NCBI RefSeq assembly: GCF_900089755.1
Contig: NZ_FLOC01000010.1
Span: 79,969 to 143,968, forward strand
Direction of reading: 5' to 3'
Length of the DNA: 64,000 nucleotides
Origin: Marinomonas aquimarina
Lineage (GTDB): Bacteria > Pseudomonadota > Gammaproteobacteria > Pseudomonadales > Marinomonadaceae
Positions 1 through 8,670 of this stretch are shown here, piece after piece. Position numbers and translations under genes: made by a program. Positions within the stretch are counted from its first letter, which is position 1, and each line of letters opens with the position of its first letter. The notes beneath the pieces are model-generated. The model did no database searches and was not told where the DNA came from. It saw only the letters and a program-made list of their open reading frames with translations.

Positions 1-393
1 CTGATTCCAGAGCAGATTAACTTATCGCTCTATTTTGCTGACCCTCAAATCGAGTTTGCTAAAAAAACTGCCAGAGAACACAGGTGTTACGTTGGACGGG
101 CGTTTTCAATGAACCGAGAGAGCTTATTAGCTGCCGATACGCTGACTGATGAAATATCGGGTGAAACACTGAATGTCCCACAAGGATTAGATAACGCTTA
201 CCAGTCTTTTTTGTTTACCAAGATCATTCTATGTCAGGGAATCACTGTGAATGAATATGAGAGTGGTTTAACGACGCCTATTTTGTATCCTTTACCTAAA
301 GGGTTTCAGTTCGCTAAATCGTTGCAGTTTTCTTATCGCAAAGGTGCTAACCCTAGATTGCTCTGTAATTTGAACGGCTTGCTTCCCCGATAG
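1..393 (+). CDS. Hypothetical protein, 3' part only
   Basis: The reading frame is open from the first base of the window and ends at 393, so this is the C-terminal 130 residues of a longer protein; an internal Met codon lies at 109. I do not recognise the family. The visible part is soluble-looking, with no membrane segment or metal motif. The last few codons and the stop lie in the first unit of the hairpin repeat cluster that follows, so the native C-terminus may have been replaced or trimmed by the repeat. The frame is well formed up to the repeat and is probably a real gene, but its function is unknown. Confidence 0.55.
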   Translation: MIPEQINLSLYFADPQIEFAKKTAREHRCYVGRAFSMNRESLLAADTLTDEISGETLNVPQGLDNAYQSFLFTKIILCQGITVNEYESGLTTPILYPLPKGFQFAKSLQFSYRKGANPRLLCNLNGLLPR

Positions 394-571
394 AATCGGG
401 TCGTACATGTTTCCCCGAACGGAGTCGGGGCGTACGAGCGGGTTGTACCCCGCGATGGAGAATTTTCTTCCCCGAACGGAGTCGGGGCGTACGAGCGGGT
501 TGTACCCCGCGATGGAAAATTTTCTTCCCCGGACAAAGCCGGGTCGTACGAGCCATCTCCCGATGACGATT
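381..571. repeat. Double-hairpin repeat cluster A
   Basis: Four copies of a CCCCGA...TCGGG hairpin (variants CCCCGATAGAATCGGG, CCCCGAACGGAGTCGGGG twice, CCCCGGACAAAGCCGGG) alternate with TCGTACGA-type linkers and a second hairpin, either GCGGG-TTGTAC-CCCGC or GCCATC-TCCC-GATG. The orientation is opposite to clusters D and E. The cluster abuts the stop codon of the recombinase gene and contains the stop of the gene on its left. Confidence 0.9.
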
Positions 572-1829
572 AACTTGGCCTTAGGGATTTCTTCCGACCA
601 CTAGCATGGCGCTCACGGTATTCAGTATCAATGTATCGATCGGTAGTGGCCATGCTGGCGTGGCCGGCGTCTTCACGAACGTGCTCTTTTGGACGCACTT
701 TGACATCTTCTGAAATGCCGGTGTGGCGCAACCAGTGGACGGTGGCGACACGTAGGTCGTCGGCGTCGGATTTAAGTCCGTCGTCGCACATGCGGTAGTA
801 GGCTTGGTCGAAGCAATGCTGAACGATATTGCGCACTTGGCGCGAGCTGGTCATGGCGCCTTGGCCGCGTGTTTTGGGAATGAGAGAGGTTTGCTCGGCC
901 ACAGTCGGTAAATCCGGCAGCTGGCGGAAACGGCGGTAACGCTTCAAAGCACTCAGCATTTCATCAGACACACTCACCAAACGCTCTTTGTTACCTTTCG
1001 AAAGCACCTTAAACCACCAGTTGCCATCGGTGTCTTTGATAAAGTCGCCCATAATCGGTGCTGAGCGCTCATCCGCGACCAATTCAGAAATACGCAGATA
1101 CATGCCGAGTAGGGCGTTCATAATGAAAAGCGTTCGCTCATGGGTCGCCGGATCTTCTTCCGCCATTAATTCGGCGGTTTCAATCACATAATCCCATTGC
1201 AGGTTGGAAATGCGGCGCACTTGGCGACGAGTCACTTCTTTCTTAACAAACTTACTTTTCTGGCGAATCAGCGCCACTGGGTTTTGCTGTACCGCCTCCT
1301 CTTGCATTAAGAAGCCATAGTAGGAGGATAAGATCGAAAAAGTCGCCCGAATCGCCGCTTGTGATAAGTTGTAATGCTGCGACAAAGGCACTTGGCCGTT
1401 ACGAAAATCCAATTTAGAGACATGGGCGACAAAGGGGCGCCACTCTTCATTCGGCACCCGCTCACCCATTTTGTTTTTAAAGCGTGCCACGTTCTTGGTG
1501 CCAATCCAGTCTTCCGGAGGCGTGTTACAGAAGTGAATAAAGTCTTCGATCTGATCGCGACGCAAGGCTAAGGCAGGAGATTCCACCACAAACCATGACC
1601 ACAACAAAAGGCGTTCCACTTCACGACGATAGGAGTTAAAAGTCGCTTGAGAACCGTTGTAGCTGTAAATGAAACATAAAGCCAGCTGCAGATCGCGCTG
1701 GTAATCCACCTTGCTTAATTGCGGAATGTCATTCTGCAATGGCGCCAGAATGCCATGAAACTGAGTAAAGGGATTAGGTAAGTGCTCTAAGTTATCAATC
1801 AATGGAAGTGGTGTTGCCATGCGCATCAT
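570..1829 (-). CDS. Tyrosine recombinase / site-specific integrase
   Basis: This 419-residue protein has an N-terminal SAM-like core-binding region (about 45-195) and a C-terminal catalytic domain with the complete tyrosine recombinase set: Arg246 in LRISEL, Lys278 in LSKGNKER, His365 and Arg368 in HWLRHTG, His390 in the GHAS motif, and the nucleophile Tyr399 in TDRYID. It should cut and rejoin DNA through a 3'-phosphotyrosyl link. It is longer than XerC/XerD (about 300 residues). No phage, cassette or att-like direct repeat is visible next to it, so it may be a resident chromosomal integrase or a remnant of an island. Its stop codon lies in the edge of repeat cluster A. The start could also be the Met codon at 1820. 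Confidence 0.85.
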   Translation of the reverse strand: MMRMATPLPLIDNLEHLPNPFTQFHGILAPLQNDIPQLSKVDYQRDLQLALCFIYSYNGSQATFNSYRREVERLLLWSWFVVESPALALRRDQIEDFIHFCNTPPEDWIGTKNVARFKNKMGERVPNEEWRPFVAHVSKLDFRNGQVPLSQHYNLSQAAIRATFSILSSYYGFLMQEEAVQQNPVALIRQKSKFVKKEVTRRQVRRISNLQWDYVIETAELMAEEDPATHERTLFIMNALLGMYLRISELVADERSAPIMGDFIKDTDGNWWFKVLSKGNKERLVSVSDEMLSALKRYRRFRQLPDLPTVAEQTSLIPKTRGQGAMTSSRQVRNIVQHCFDQAYYRMCDDGLKSDADDLRVATVHWLRHTGISEDVKVRPKEHVREDAGHASMATTDRYIDTEYRERHASGRKKSLRPS

Positions 1830-1907
1830 TCTTCGTCGTTTGTTCGTTTAAGCATTCTAGCACGATTTGGAAAAATGATTGTATAACAGCTATTTAGACC
1901 AAAACAA

Positions 1908-1930
1908 AAAGGCCAGCAAAGCTGGCCTTT
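1908..1930 (-). terminator. Terminator of aroA
   Basis: AAAGGCCAGC and GCTGGCCTTT form a perfect 10-bp stem around a 3-base loop. On the minus strand the stem is followed by a T-rich run, placing it just after the aroA stop. It may also work for plus-strand transcription. Confidence 0.85.
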
Positions 1931-1951
1931 TAAATACTATCTGAGTCAGTA

Positions 1952-3229
1952 TTACTCAGTAATACTTTCAAACAACTCAAAGTAGGTTGGGAAGGTCTTA
2001 GACGTACAACCTGGGTCGTTGATCGTTACAGGAGTGTCTGAGAACGCCACCAAAGAGAAACACATGGCGATACGGTGATCGTTGTAAGTATCGATCGCGG
2101 CATGCTGCAGGCTCTCAACGGGTGTTACGGTAATGAAGTCTTCACCTTCTACGACATCGGCACCTAGCTTTTTCAGCTCAGTCGCCATCGCGTAAAGACG
2201 ATCGGTTTCTTTTACACGCCAATTGTAGATGTTGCGAATGGTGGTTGGACCTTGCGCAAACAAAGCAGTCGTGGCGATGGTCATGGCCGCATCAGGGATG
2301 TGGTTCATGTCCATATCGATACCATTTAGCTCGCCACGTTCAGCTTCGATCCAAGTCGGGCCGTAAGTGATTTTAGCGCCCATTTTAGCCAGCACATCAG
2401 CAAACTTGACGTCGCCTTGCACGCTGTCAGAACCGACACCATGTACCTTGATTTTACCGCCAGCAATCGCCGCTGCCGCCAAGAAGTAAGAAGCAGAGGA
2501 GGCATCGCCTTCAACCATGATTTCACCTGGGCTTTGGTAAGTCTGATTGCCCTTGATCACAAACGCTTGGTAATTCTGGTTCTCAACTTCTACACCAAAC
2601 TGCTTCATGACATGCAATGTAATATCGATGTACGGCTTGGACACCAATTCACCGTCTACTTTAATGGTGAGATCGCCTTTGGCCAGCGGAGCACTCATCA
2701 ACAGCGCCGTTAGAAACTGGCTGGAAATGTTACCCTTGATAGACACTTCACCACCTTGAATGCCATTCGCATTAATCAAGAGTGGCGGGTAATCTTTGTT
2801 GCCTTGGTATTGTACATCCACACCCAGCTCGACCAGCGCGTCAACAAGATCGCCAATTGGGCGTTCGTGCATGCGCGGTTCACCGTGCAAATGGTAAGAG
2901 CCTGTACCCAAGCACAATGCCGCCGCCAACGGGCGCATTGCAGTGCCAGCATTACCAAGAAATAGGTCGGCATTCTCGACATTGATCGGTCCGCCAAGGC
3001 CCTCAAGCACACAGGTGCGACCTTGATCTTGAAGTTCATATTTAACACCCATGGTTTTAAGGGCGTTGAGCATATGACGAATATCGTCGCTGTCTAAAAG
3101 GTTGGTAATTTTAGTCGTACCTTTAGCAAGCGTTGCTAAAAGCAAAATGCGGTTGGATAAGCTTTTCGAGCCAGGGATTTGAATTTCGCCGTCAGCGCTT
3201 TGAAGAGGACCTAGAGTAATGGAATTCAT
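1952..3229 (-). CDS. aroA: 3-phosphoshikimate 1-carboxyvinyltransferase (EPSP synthase)
   Basis: The enzyme joins shikimate-3-phosphate and phosphoenolpyruvate to give EPSP, the sixth step of the shikimate pathway, in the cytoplasm. The 425-residue length matches E. coli AroA. Signature motifs are present: PGSKSLSNR near the N-terminus (shikimate-3-phosphate binding), [13 protein letters not shown] around residue 90, and the RVKETDRL motif in the C-terminal half. The start at 3229 is preceded on the minus strand by GGAAAAG. The gene appears monocistronic, with its own terminator at 1908-1930. The downstream chorismate synthase gene aroC is in the same window but 26 kb away. Confidence 0.97.
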   Translation of the reverse strand: MNSITLGPLQSADGEIQIPGSKSLSNRILLLATLAKGTTKITNLLDSDDIRHMLNALKTMGVKYELQDQGRTCVLEGLGGPINVENADLFLGNAGTAMRPLAAALCLGTGSYHLHGEPRMHERPIGDLVDALVELGVDVQYQGNKDYPPLLINANGIQGGEVSIKGNISSQFLTALLMSAPLAKGDLTIKVDGELVSKPYIDITLHVMKQFGVEVENQNYQAFVIKGNQTYQSPGEIMVEGDASSASYFLAAAAIAGGKIKVHGVGSDSVQGDVKFADVLAKMGAKITYGPTWIEAERGELNGIDMDMNHIPDAAMTIATTALFAQGPTTIRNIYNWRVKETDRLYAMATELKKLGADVVEGEDFITVTPVESLQHAAIDTYNDHRIAMCFSLVAFSDTPVTINDPGCTSKTFPTYFELFESITE

Positions 3230-3541
3230 CGACTTTTCCGTATATACACTATCATTCCTGTTGGGAAGGATAGGTTCGTTATTTTCTTACATTTTAAGCG
3301 TACCATACGTTTAGTCAAAGGGAACTGCAACAGTTTTACAGGTGGATCGTCAATATCGCTCAATAATTAAGCAACCCCCTGATTCCCTTACGTTTACGAG
3401 GGTTGTGATTGCGTAAAGATTGGTAAGCGTACCCTTACCAATAATGAGTACAACAAGTAATATTTGTTCGTCGAAGAGCGAGTGCTTCTTCTACATATAG
3501 TTTCCAGTATCACTGTGTTGAGTAAAATAAGGAGCAGGCTA
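3230..3541. other. Divergent intergenic region with two dyads
   Basis: These 312 bases separate divergent aroA and the signalling operon. I see no gene. Two inverted repeats lie closer to the signalling operon: CAACCC/GGGTTG (3372-3377 with 3400-3405) and the stronger ATTGGTAAG/CTTACCAAT (3419-3427 with 3434-3442, 6-base loop). The second is a candidate operator for the operon. Confidence 0.5.
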
Positions 3542-4054
3542 GTGAAACAATTATTGGGTGCAAAAATTTGTGCATTAACGCTTGGAGCAATGTTGCTTTC
3601 ACCAGTGACTTTCGCCCTTGAAGCCCCCACTGGCCGTGTCATCTTAACGGTGTCTGGCAATATTACTGAGACCAACAGTGCTCAAGGCGCGCAATTTGAC
3701 CGTGACATGCTGCTGGCTCTAGGGGTTGACGAAATGGTGACCGAGACACCTTGGACTGAGGGCATCAACACTTTCAGCGGACCAAGACTGTCGGCACTGC
3801 TAAGCGCCGTTGGTGCAGCAGCGACAAGCAACTTGTCAGTGACTGCGCTGAACGATTACAGTGCCAATGTGCCTGCGAAAGATGCCTATGATCATAATAT
3901 TATGTTAGCAATGGATATGAACGGTGATCGCATGTCGGTGCGAGATAAGGGTCCAATCTTTGTTCTATACCCCTTTGCAGAAGACCCCTCTCTTAACAAC
4001 GAAGTGATCCATAATCGTTCGGTTTGGCAGGTTAAATCCATCACCGTCGAATGA
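3542..4054 (+). CDS. Secreted molybdopterin-oxidoreductase-like sensor partner
   Basis: I chose the GTG at 3542 because AAGGAG lies about 8 bases upstream and the product then begins with a clean signal peptide (Lys near the N-terminus, hydrophobic stretch, ...SPVTFA-LE, cleavage near residue 26). The mature part of about 144 residues resembles small periplasmic proteins with an oxidoreductase molybdopterin-binding fold, ending in the typical ...GPIFVLYPF...NRSVWQVKSITVE region. I see no conserved Cys for the cofactor, so it may bind a ligand rather than catalyse. It stands 9 bases ahead of a hybrid histidine kinase with a periplasmic domain, which suggests that it presents a signal to the kinase. 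That role is inference. Confidence 0.7.
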   Translation: MKQLLGAKICALTLGAMLLSPVTFALEAPTGRVILTVSGNITETNSAQGAQFDRDMLLALGVDEMVTETPWTEGINTFSGPRLSALLSAVGAAATSNLSVTALNDYSANVPAKDAYDHNIMLAMDMNGDRMSVRDKGPIFVLYPFAEDPSLNNEVIHNRSVWQVKSITVE

Positions 4055-4063
4055 GAATAGGGC

Positions 4064-6811
4064 ATGCAGTCAGTTCTGAAGTTTAAATACGGACGTTTTT
4101 TAGGTGTACTAGTCGCGACAGCGGCCATCTTTTTGGTGACCGTTGCGCTTCTTTATGTACAACTTTTGGAACGACAAGAGGCATTACTGTCTGCAGCTGA
4201 AGAGGACGCTCTATGGGCTTCCTATCAATTAGACCGAGAAGCGTTAAAATTCCGCAACTCGGTCCGCTTACTCGTAGATTCGAATAGCGCACAGCAACAT
4301 GATCGCCTTGACGAAGCTCAGCTGCGCTTCGATATCCTCTATAGCCGCTTAAATATTATTTCGGCGGGCCAACTTAAAGACCTGTTTAACGAATTACCCG
4401 AAGCCGATACTATGCGGCGCTCGATTCGTCAGCACTTGGACGTTATTGATGGGCTATTATTTGTCGATAATCCAAACATGATCGATAAGAGCAAGATTTC
4501 CGATCATGTCGAATCCATTTTACAAGTCACTGAGTCCGTTGTGTTTAACGCGCTTGAACGCCGTTCTGCGGAAAAAGTCCATGAGCGCAATCAGATGGCG
4601 CTTCTGTATCGCTATTTGGGTCTGCTGGTGAGTCTACTGACACTTGTCATGTTGGTCATCATTGGCATGCTGTTCCGACAAGTGCTGTTCAGCGTCCGCT
4701 CTTACAATCAAACCAAGCAATTGGCGATTGAATTACAACGCACCGCTGAAGCGGCGCAGCAAGCGACTCGTGCTAAGTCCGACTTTCTAGCCACCATGAG
4801 TCATGAAATACGCACTCCCATGAATGCCATCTTGGGCATGTCGCACTTGGTGTTAGATTCGGACTTACAACCTAAGCAGCGCAATTACATCACCAAGATC
4901 CAAAGCTCCGCGAATAACCTGCTGCTGATCATTAATGACATCCTCGATTTTTCTAAGGTGGAATCGGGCAAACTGCAACTCGAATCAGCGCCGTATTTAC
5001 TCGACGATGTGCTGGAGTACGTGTATCAAATCTGTCGCAATACGGCCGAGGGCAAAGGCTTACGTTTGACGGTGGTGAGGGATTTCAATATCCCTGACAC
5101 TCTTATCGGCGATGCAACACGAGTCAAGCAAGTACTGGTTAACATTATCGGCAATGCGGTGAAGTTTACTCATCAGGGTGAAGTGGAACTGCACGTATGC
5201 ATGCAAGCGGACACATTACGATTTCGTTTCACAGACACAGGAATTGGCATTTCTTCGGAAAGTGACATTTTTGAAGGCTTTAGCCAAGCGGATACCAGTA
5301 CCACACGCCTGTATGGTGGCACCGGCCTTGGCTTAGGCATCTCGAAGCGTTTAGTCGACTTAATGGGAGGCGAGATTTATTTCGACAGTGAACTCGGTCA
5401 AGGCTCGACATTCGTTGTCGAAATACCTCTTCAAAATGATGAACCAAGTACCACGACTAATTGTAGCAACGAGCTGTGCGTGTTGATGACGGATGAGTTA
5501 ATGATACGCCAACTTGCCAACCTAAACATTACGCACACATTGGTGACAGCTGGGGAGCAACAGCCACATGAAAATCAGTACCTGATCTTAAGTGATCAAT
5601 ATTATTCCAGTCTAACTCAAGAGGCAGAGCTGCAACTGCATGATAACTTTGTTGGCAAGGTCTTTATTTTTGGTCGCAATTTAAGCCATGAAAGCCTGTT
5701 TGCATGGCGTAAAGTTTGTTTGCTGACACGCGCGAAGCTCGCCAGCTATATGGCCGCGCATACGACATTGGAAAACCACGCTGGCGACCCCCTTAATCGC
5801 TATCACGAATGTGACAGTCTACTAGGTCGCAAGATCCTCTTGGCAGAAGATAACCCTGTGAATGCCGAAATTGCCACCGCTTTGCTGGAGAAGCTTGGGG
5901 TGCTAGTGGTTGTGGCCAACAACGGAGAAGAGGCCGTAAAAGCCGCTAGTGAAGACAGTTTCGATCTTATTCTGATGGATGTGCAAATGCCCATTATGGA
6001 TGGCTACCAAGCCACGGAAGCCATTATTCATCGGTTAGGCGATGAACATCCTCCGATCCTTGCCTTAACCGCGGGGGTGCTCGATTCAGACCGAGAGTTT
6101 GCCATGAATGCCGGCATGAGTGATTTCTTAACCAAGCCTTTGGATCCACTTTTATTGTTGAATAAGTTAGAAGAGTGGTTGGTAGGGCATTCGGCCGACG
6201 AGGTCGTCTGCGGCACCGTACAAAGCAAGCTGGTATTTGCGCCTGACATGGGACTGTACCGGATAGGCGGTAATCGACAGCGCTACCATGACATGCTGAA
6301 ACGCTTCTTGAAGTTACTGATGCCCTATAGCAGTCAACGTAACGATAACCTGCCCATGACTTCCTATGAGCTGCACAGCATTAAAGGCGGGGCAGCGAAT
6401 ATTGGTGGTGAACGTTTTGCCGCCGAAGTCGCGCAACTGGAACGAGACCTAGCCGAGGGGGGCAACAGTGGTGACAAAGAGCACATGGTTCAAATTGTCA
6501 GAGTCACTGAAGCGGCTGACGAATTGCTACAGCAGATACAGACTTATCTTGCTGCCAACCCAATTGAACAGGCACCGTTATCCACCAACGAACATAAAAT
6601 TGATGACTCGGGTGAGTTGATTCAATCAATTGATAAGCTCATTCAAGATCTTGAAATGGGCATTGCGGATGTCAGTGACTCCTTGGATCCTTTGATAGGT
6701 AACGCTTTACCAGAGCACGCAAAGGCCTTGGCCCGAGCAAGGGATAAAATTAATGACTACGACTACGATTTAGCCGTAGAGCAACTGCAAAAGTTAAAGG
6801 AAACGCTGTAA
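4064..6811 (+). CDS. Hybrid sensor histidine kinase with receiver and HPt domains
   Basis: This 915-residue inner-membrane kinase should pass phosphate His to Asp to His within one chain. Order: TM1 at about 12-32; a periplasmic sensor region to about 185; TM2 at about 187-210; a short coiled linker; the HisKA domain with phosphoacceptor His247 in [10 protein letters not shown]; HATPase_c with the DTGIGI and [10 protein letters not shown] boxes; a region at about 470-580 that looks like a receiver without a clear acceptor Asp; a true receiver with Asp639 in LILMDVQMP; and an HPt domain with His771 in [12 protein letters not shown]. The gene is tightly linked to the secreted protein upstream and the HD-GYP response regulator 46 bases downstream, which is its likely phosphorelay target. 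RBS-like GAATAGGG precedes the start. Confidence 0.92.
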   Translation: MQSVLKFKYGRFLGVLVATAAIFLVTVALLYVQLLERQEALLSAAEEDALWASYQLDREALKFRNSVRLLVDSNSAQQHDRLDEAQLRFDILYSRLNIISAGQLKDLFNELPEADTMRRSIRQHLDVIDGLLFVDNPNMIDKSKISDHVESILQVTESVVFNALERRSAEKVHERNQMALLYRYLGLLVSLLTLVMLVIIGMLFRQVLFSVRSYNQTKQLAIELQRTAEAAQQATRAKSDFLATMSHEIRTPMNAILGMSHLVLDSDLQPKQRNYITKIQSSANNLLLIINDILDFSKVESGKLQLESAPYLLDDVLEYVYQICRNTAEGKGLRLTVVRDFNIPDTLIGDATRVKQVLVNIIGNAVKFTHQGEVELHVCMQADTLRFRFTDTGIGISSESDIFEGFSQADTSTTRLYGGTGLGLGISKRLVDLMGGEIYFDSELGQGSTFVVEIPLQNDEPSTTTNCSNELCVLMTDELMIRQLANLNITHTLVTAGEQQPHENQYLILSDQYYSSLTQEAELQLHDNFVGKVFIFGRNLSHESLFAWRKVCLLTRAKLASYMAAHTTLENHAGDPLNRYHECDSLLGRKILLAEDNPVNAEIATALLEKLGVLVVVANNGEEAVKAASEDSFDLILMDVQMPIMDGYQATEAIIHRLGDEHPPILALTAGVLDSDREFAMNAGMSDFLTKPLDPLLLLNKLEEWLVGHSADEVVCGTVQSKLVFAPDMGLYRIGGNRQRYHDMLKRFLKLLMPYSSQRNDNLPMTSYELHSIKGGAANIGGERFAAEVAQLERDLAEGGNSGDKEHMVQIVRVTEAADELLQQIQTYLAANPIEQAPLSTNEHKIDDSGELIQSIDKLIQDLEMGIADVSDSLDPLIGNALPEHAKALARARDKINDYDYDLAVEQLQKLKETL

Positions 6812-6857
6812 CCCAAGTTAGGGTTATGCACGCTCACTAAGCCTTGGTTTATAGAGA

Positions 6858-7955
6858 ATGTTTGATTTGAATTACCTAAACGACAACATCGCAATGTTGT
6901 CGCAAGAAAACCTGCGTAAAAAAGTTTTGGTAGTCGACGATCTGGCCGACAACATTAATATCCTGCGCTCAATCTTGCAGGACACTTACGACGTGTTGGT
7001 AGCCAAAAGTGGCGACATGGCATTCAAAATTTTAGAAAGCCAGCTCCCAGATATCATTCTATTAGATATTATGATGCCAAGCATGAATGGCTATGAAGTT
7101 TGCCAACGTATCAAGCAGTCACCTAATACCGCTCAAATCCCCATCATTTTTATCACGGCCATGACCTCGGCGGAGGATGAAGAGCACGGTTTTTCGGTGG
7201 GTGCCGTAGACTACATCACCAAACCCATTACTCCTAGAACCACGTTAGCCCGTGTCGCTAGCCATTTGGCGCTGGCACAGCAAAACAAATTGAATCAGCA
7301 GCTAATTGCACAAAGAACCGACCAACTTAAGGAAGCTTTGTCCTCTTCTGTTGATATGCTAAGAGAGGCGGGGACTTATAACGATGAATTAACCGGCTCT
7401 CATATGTGGCGCATGGCTGATTATTGTACGGTCTTGGCGGAGGCACTTGGTTGGCCAACCTCAGATGTTGAAAACTTGCACCTAGCAGCCTCTATGCATG
7501 ATACCGGTAAAATCGGCATTCCGGATTCTATTCTCAAAGCCCCACGGGAACTGACCCGCGACGAGTATGAGGTGATGAAACAGCACTCCATCATTGGTCA
7601 TAACATTCTCGGCAAGAGTAAATCCCCCTTGTTTCAGCTCGCAGCTGAAGTGTCACTCGGGCATCATGAAAAGTGGGACGGCACAGGTTACCCTAATCAA
7701 TTAAGTGGTGAGGACATTCCAATACACGCGAGAATTGTGGCCATTGCGGATGTATTTGACTCACTTACCATGGCACGCCCCTACAAGGACGCTTGGCCAT
7801 TCGAAGCTGCTTTTGACTATTTACGCGACAATGCAGGTTCGCATTTTGACCCAGGACTGGTTCAAGTATTTATCAAGCAAAAGGACGCCATTCGCACAAT
7901 AAGGGATAAATGGCAGAAAGTAGAGAACAGCTCCAATAGAATCGAAGCAATGTAA
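6858..7955 (+). CDS. Response regulator with HD-GYP c-di-GMP phosphodiesterase domain (RpfG-like)
   Basis: The 365-residue protein has an N-terminal receiver (about 20-140; acceptor Asp70 in ILLDIMMP) followed by an HD-GYP domain. The output domain looks catalytically intact: MHDTGKIGIP carries the HD pair, and GHHEKWDGTGYP carries the HHE and GYP signatures. By family knowledge such proteins hydrolyse cyclic di-GMP and thereby affect motility and biofilm. As last gene of the three-gene locus it most likely receives phosphate from the HPt of the upstream kinase. There is no DNA-binding domain. Confidence 0.92.
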   Translation: MFDLNYLNDNIAMLSQENLRKKVLVVDDLADNINILRSILQDTYDVLVAKSGDMAFKILESQLPDIILLDIMMPSMNGYEVCQRIKQSPNTAQIPIIFITAMTSAEDEEHGFSVGAVDYITKPITPRTTLARVASHLALAQQNKLNQQLIAQRTDQLKEALSSSVDMLREAGTYNDELTGSHMWRMADYCTVLAEALGWPTSDVENLHLAASMHDTGKIGIPDSILKAPRELTRDEYEVMKQHSIIGHNILGKSKSPLFQLAAEVSLGHHEKWDGTGYPNQLSGEDIPIHARIVAIADVFDSLTMARPYKDAWPFEAAFDYLRDNAGSHFDPGLVQVFIKQKDAIRTIRDKWQKVENSSNRIEAM

Positions 7956-7957
7956 GA

Positions 7958-7980
7958 CCGCGCTAAGCGCGGCAAGTTTA
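7958..7980 (+). terminator. Possible terminator after the HD-GYP gene
   Basis: CCGCGC-TAA-GCGCGG starts 3 bases after the stop codon. The T-run is short (AAGTTTA), so termination may be weak. Confidence 0.55.
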
Positions 7981-7985
7981 AAGAC

Positions 7986-8084
7986 CGCATCCGCGATTGG
8001 AATCGGGTCTTACGAGATGGGGGCAGGCCATACAAGCCATCTCCCGATGGCGACTAAGACCTGAGCCCCTGAAGGAATCAGGTC
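7986..8084. repeat. Degenerate double-hairpin repeat cluster B
   Basis: Diverged copies of the dispersed repeat lie between convergent genes. GCCATC-TCCC-GATGGC (8036-8051) is the alternative second hairpin. CCTGA-AGGAA-TCAGG (about 8069-8083) is a first hairpin whose two arms have both changed. CGATT-GG-AATCG (about 7994-8005) may be another first hairpin. Confidence 0.7.
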
Positions 8085-8091
8085 GAATGAA

Positions 8092-8595
8092 TTAACCGCA
8101 GCATTTCTTGTATTTCTTGCCAGAGCCACACAAGCAGGGGTCATTACGGCCTAGTTTTACGGCATCAGGGGCAACATACGGCGTGTGTCCTTGTACCTCA
8201 TGCTCTCCAGCCACATACAGCCAAACACCATCCACCTTTTCAAATAAAGAACGCTCACTTAAGCGGCCAGTGTTGCTGCCTTCCTTAAAGTGGGCGGCAA
8301 ACGCAACCATGCCCGTTTTGTCTTTTGGGCCACCGTCTTGGGTTTCTAGGATCTCCAGTTTGACCCATTGCGTAGCGCCATTGCTGTCAGAAATATCATC
8401 GCCACTTTGCGAAGGATCTTCTTGCAACCGTTGCGTGGCGGCAATGTAATCAAATTTTTTCAGGGCAAATGCACTGTAACGGGATCGCATCAGCGCTTCC
8501 GCAGTGGGAGCCGTGCCCGGATTATTGTGATACATTCCACAACACATCTCGTAATGCGCGTTTGAGCCGCAAGGACATTGAGCTGGAGTAGACAT
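8092..8595 (-). CDS. ychJ: YchJ family protein with two SEC-C zinc motifs
   Basis: The 167-residue cytoplasmic protein carries a SEC-C metal-binding motif at each end: [14 protein letters not shown] at about residues 7-20 and [14 protein letters not shown] at the C-terminus. Between them is the NTF2-like YchJ core ([13 protein letters not shown]...). The arrangement and length match the UPF0225/YchJ family. SEC-C motifs bind zinc and in SecA contact SecB and ribosomes; the function of YchJ itself is not established. It is divergent from sbcB with about 75 bases between, and convergent with the signalling locus across repeat cluster B. Confidence 0.9.
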   Translation of the reverse strand: MSTPAQCPCGSNAHYEMCCGMYHNNPGTAPTAEALMRSRYSAFALKKFDYIAATQRLQEDPSQSGDDISDSNGATQWVKLEILETQDGGPKDKTGMVAFAAHFKEGSNTGRLSERSLFEKVDGVWLYVAGEHEVQGHTPYVAPDAVKLGRNDPCLCGSGKKYKKCCG

Positions 8596-8631
8596 AAAGT
8601 TCCTTAATCGCCAAGTTCTTGTTTAGATGCG

Positions 8632-8637
8632 TATAAT
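8632..8637 (+). promoter_or_regulatory. Candidate -10 box for sbcB
   Basis: A perfect TATAAT lies 33 bases before the sbcB GTG start, in the short region shared with divergent ychJ. I find no convincing -35 at the usual spacing; an upstream TG gives a partial extended -10. Confidence 0.4.
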
Positions 8638-8670
8638 ACCCGTTTTACTAAAACCGAACAGGACTTATTT

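Noticed and set aside
333..604. Overlapping small ORFs on both strands in cluster A (Arg/Pro/Gly/Ser-rich peptides)
   Set aside because: They translate hairpin repeats in several frames and have no ribosome binding site; the same pattern occurs in clusters D and E.
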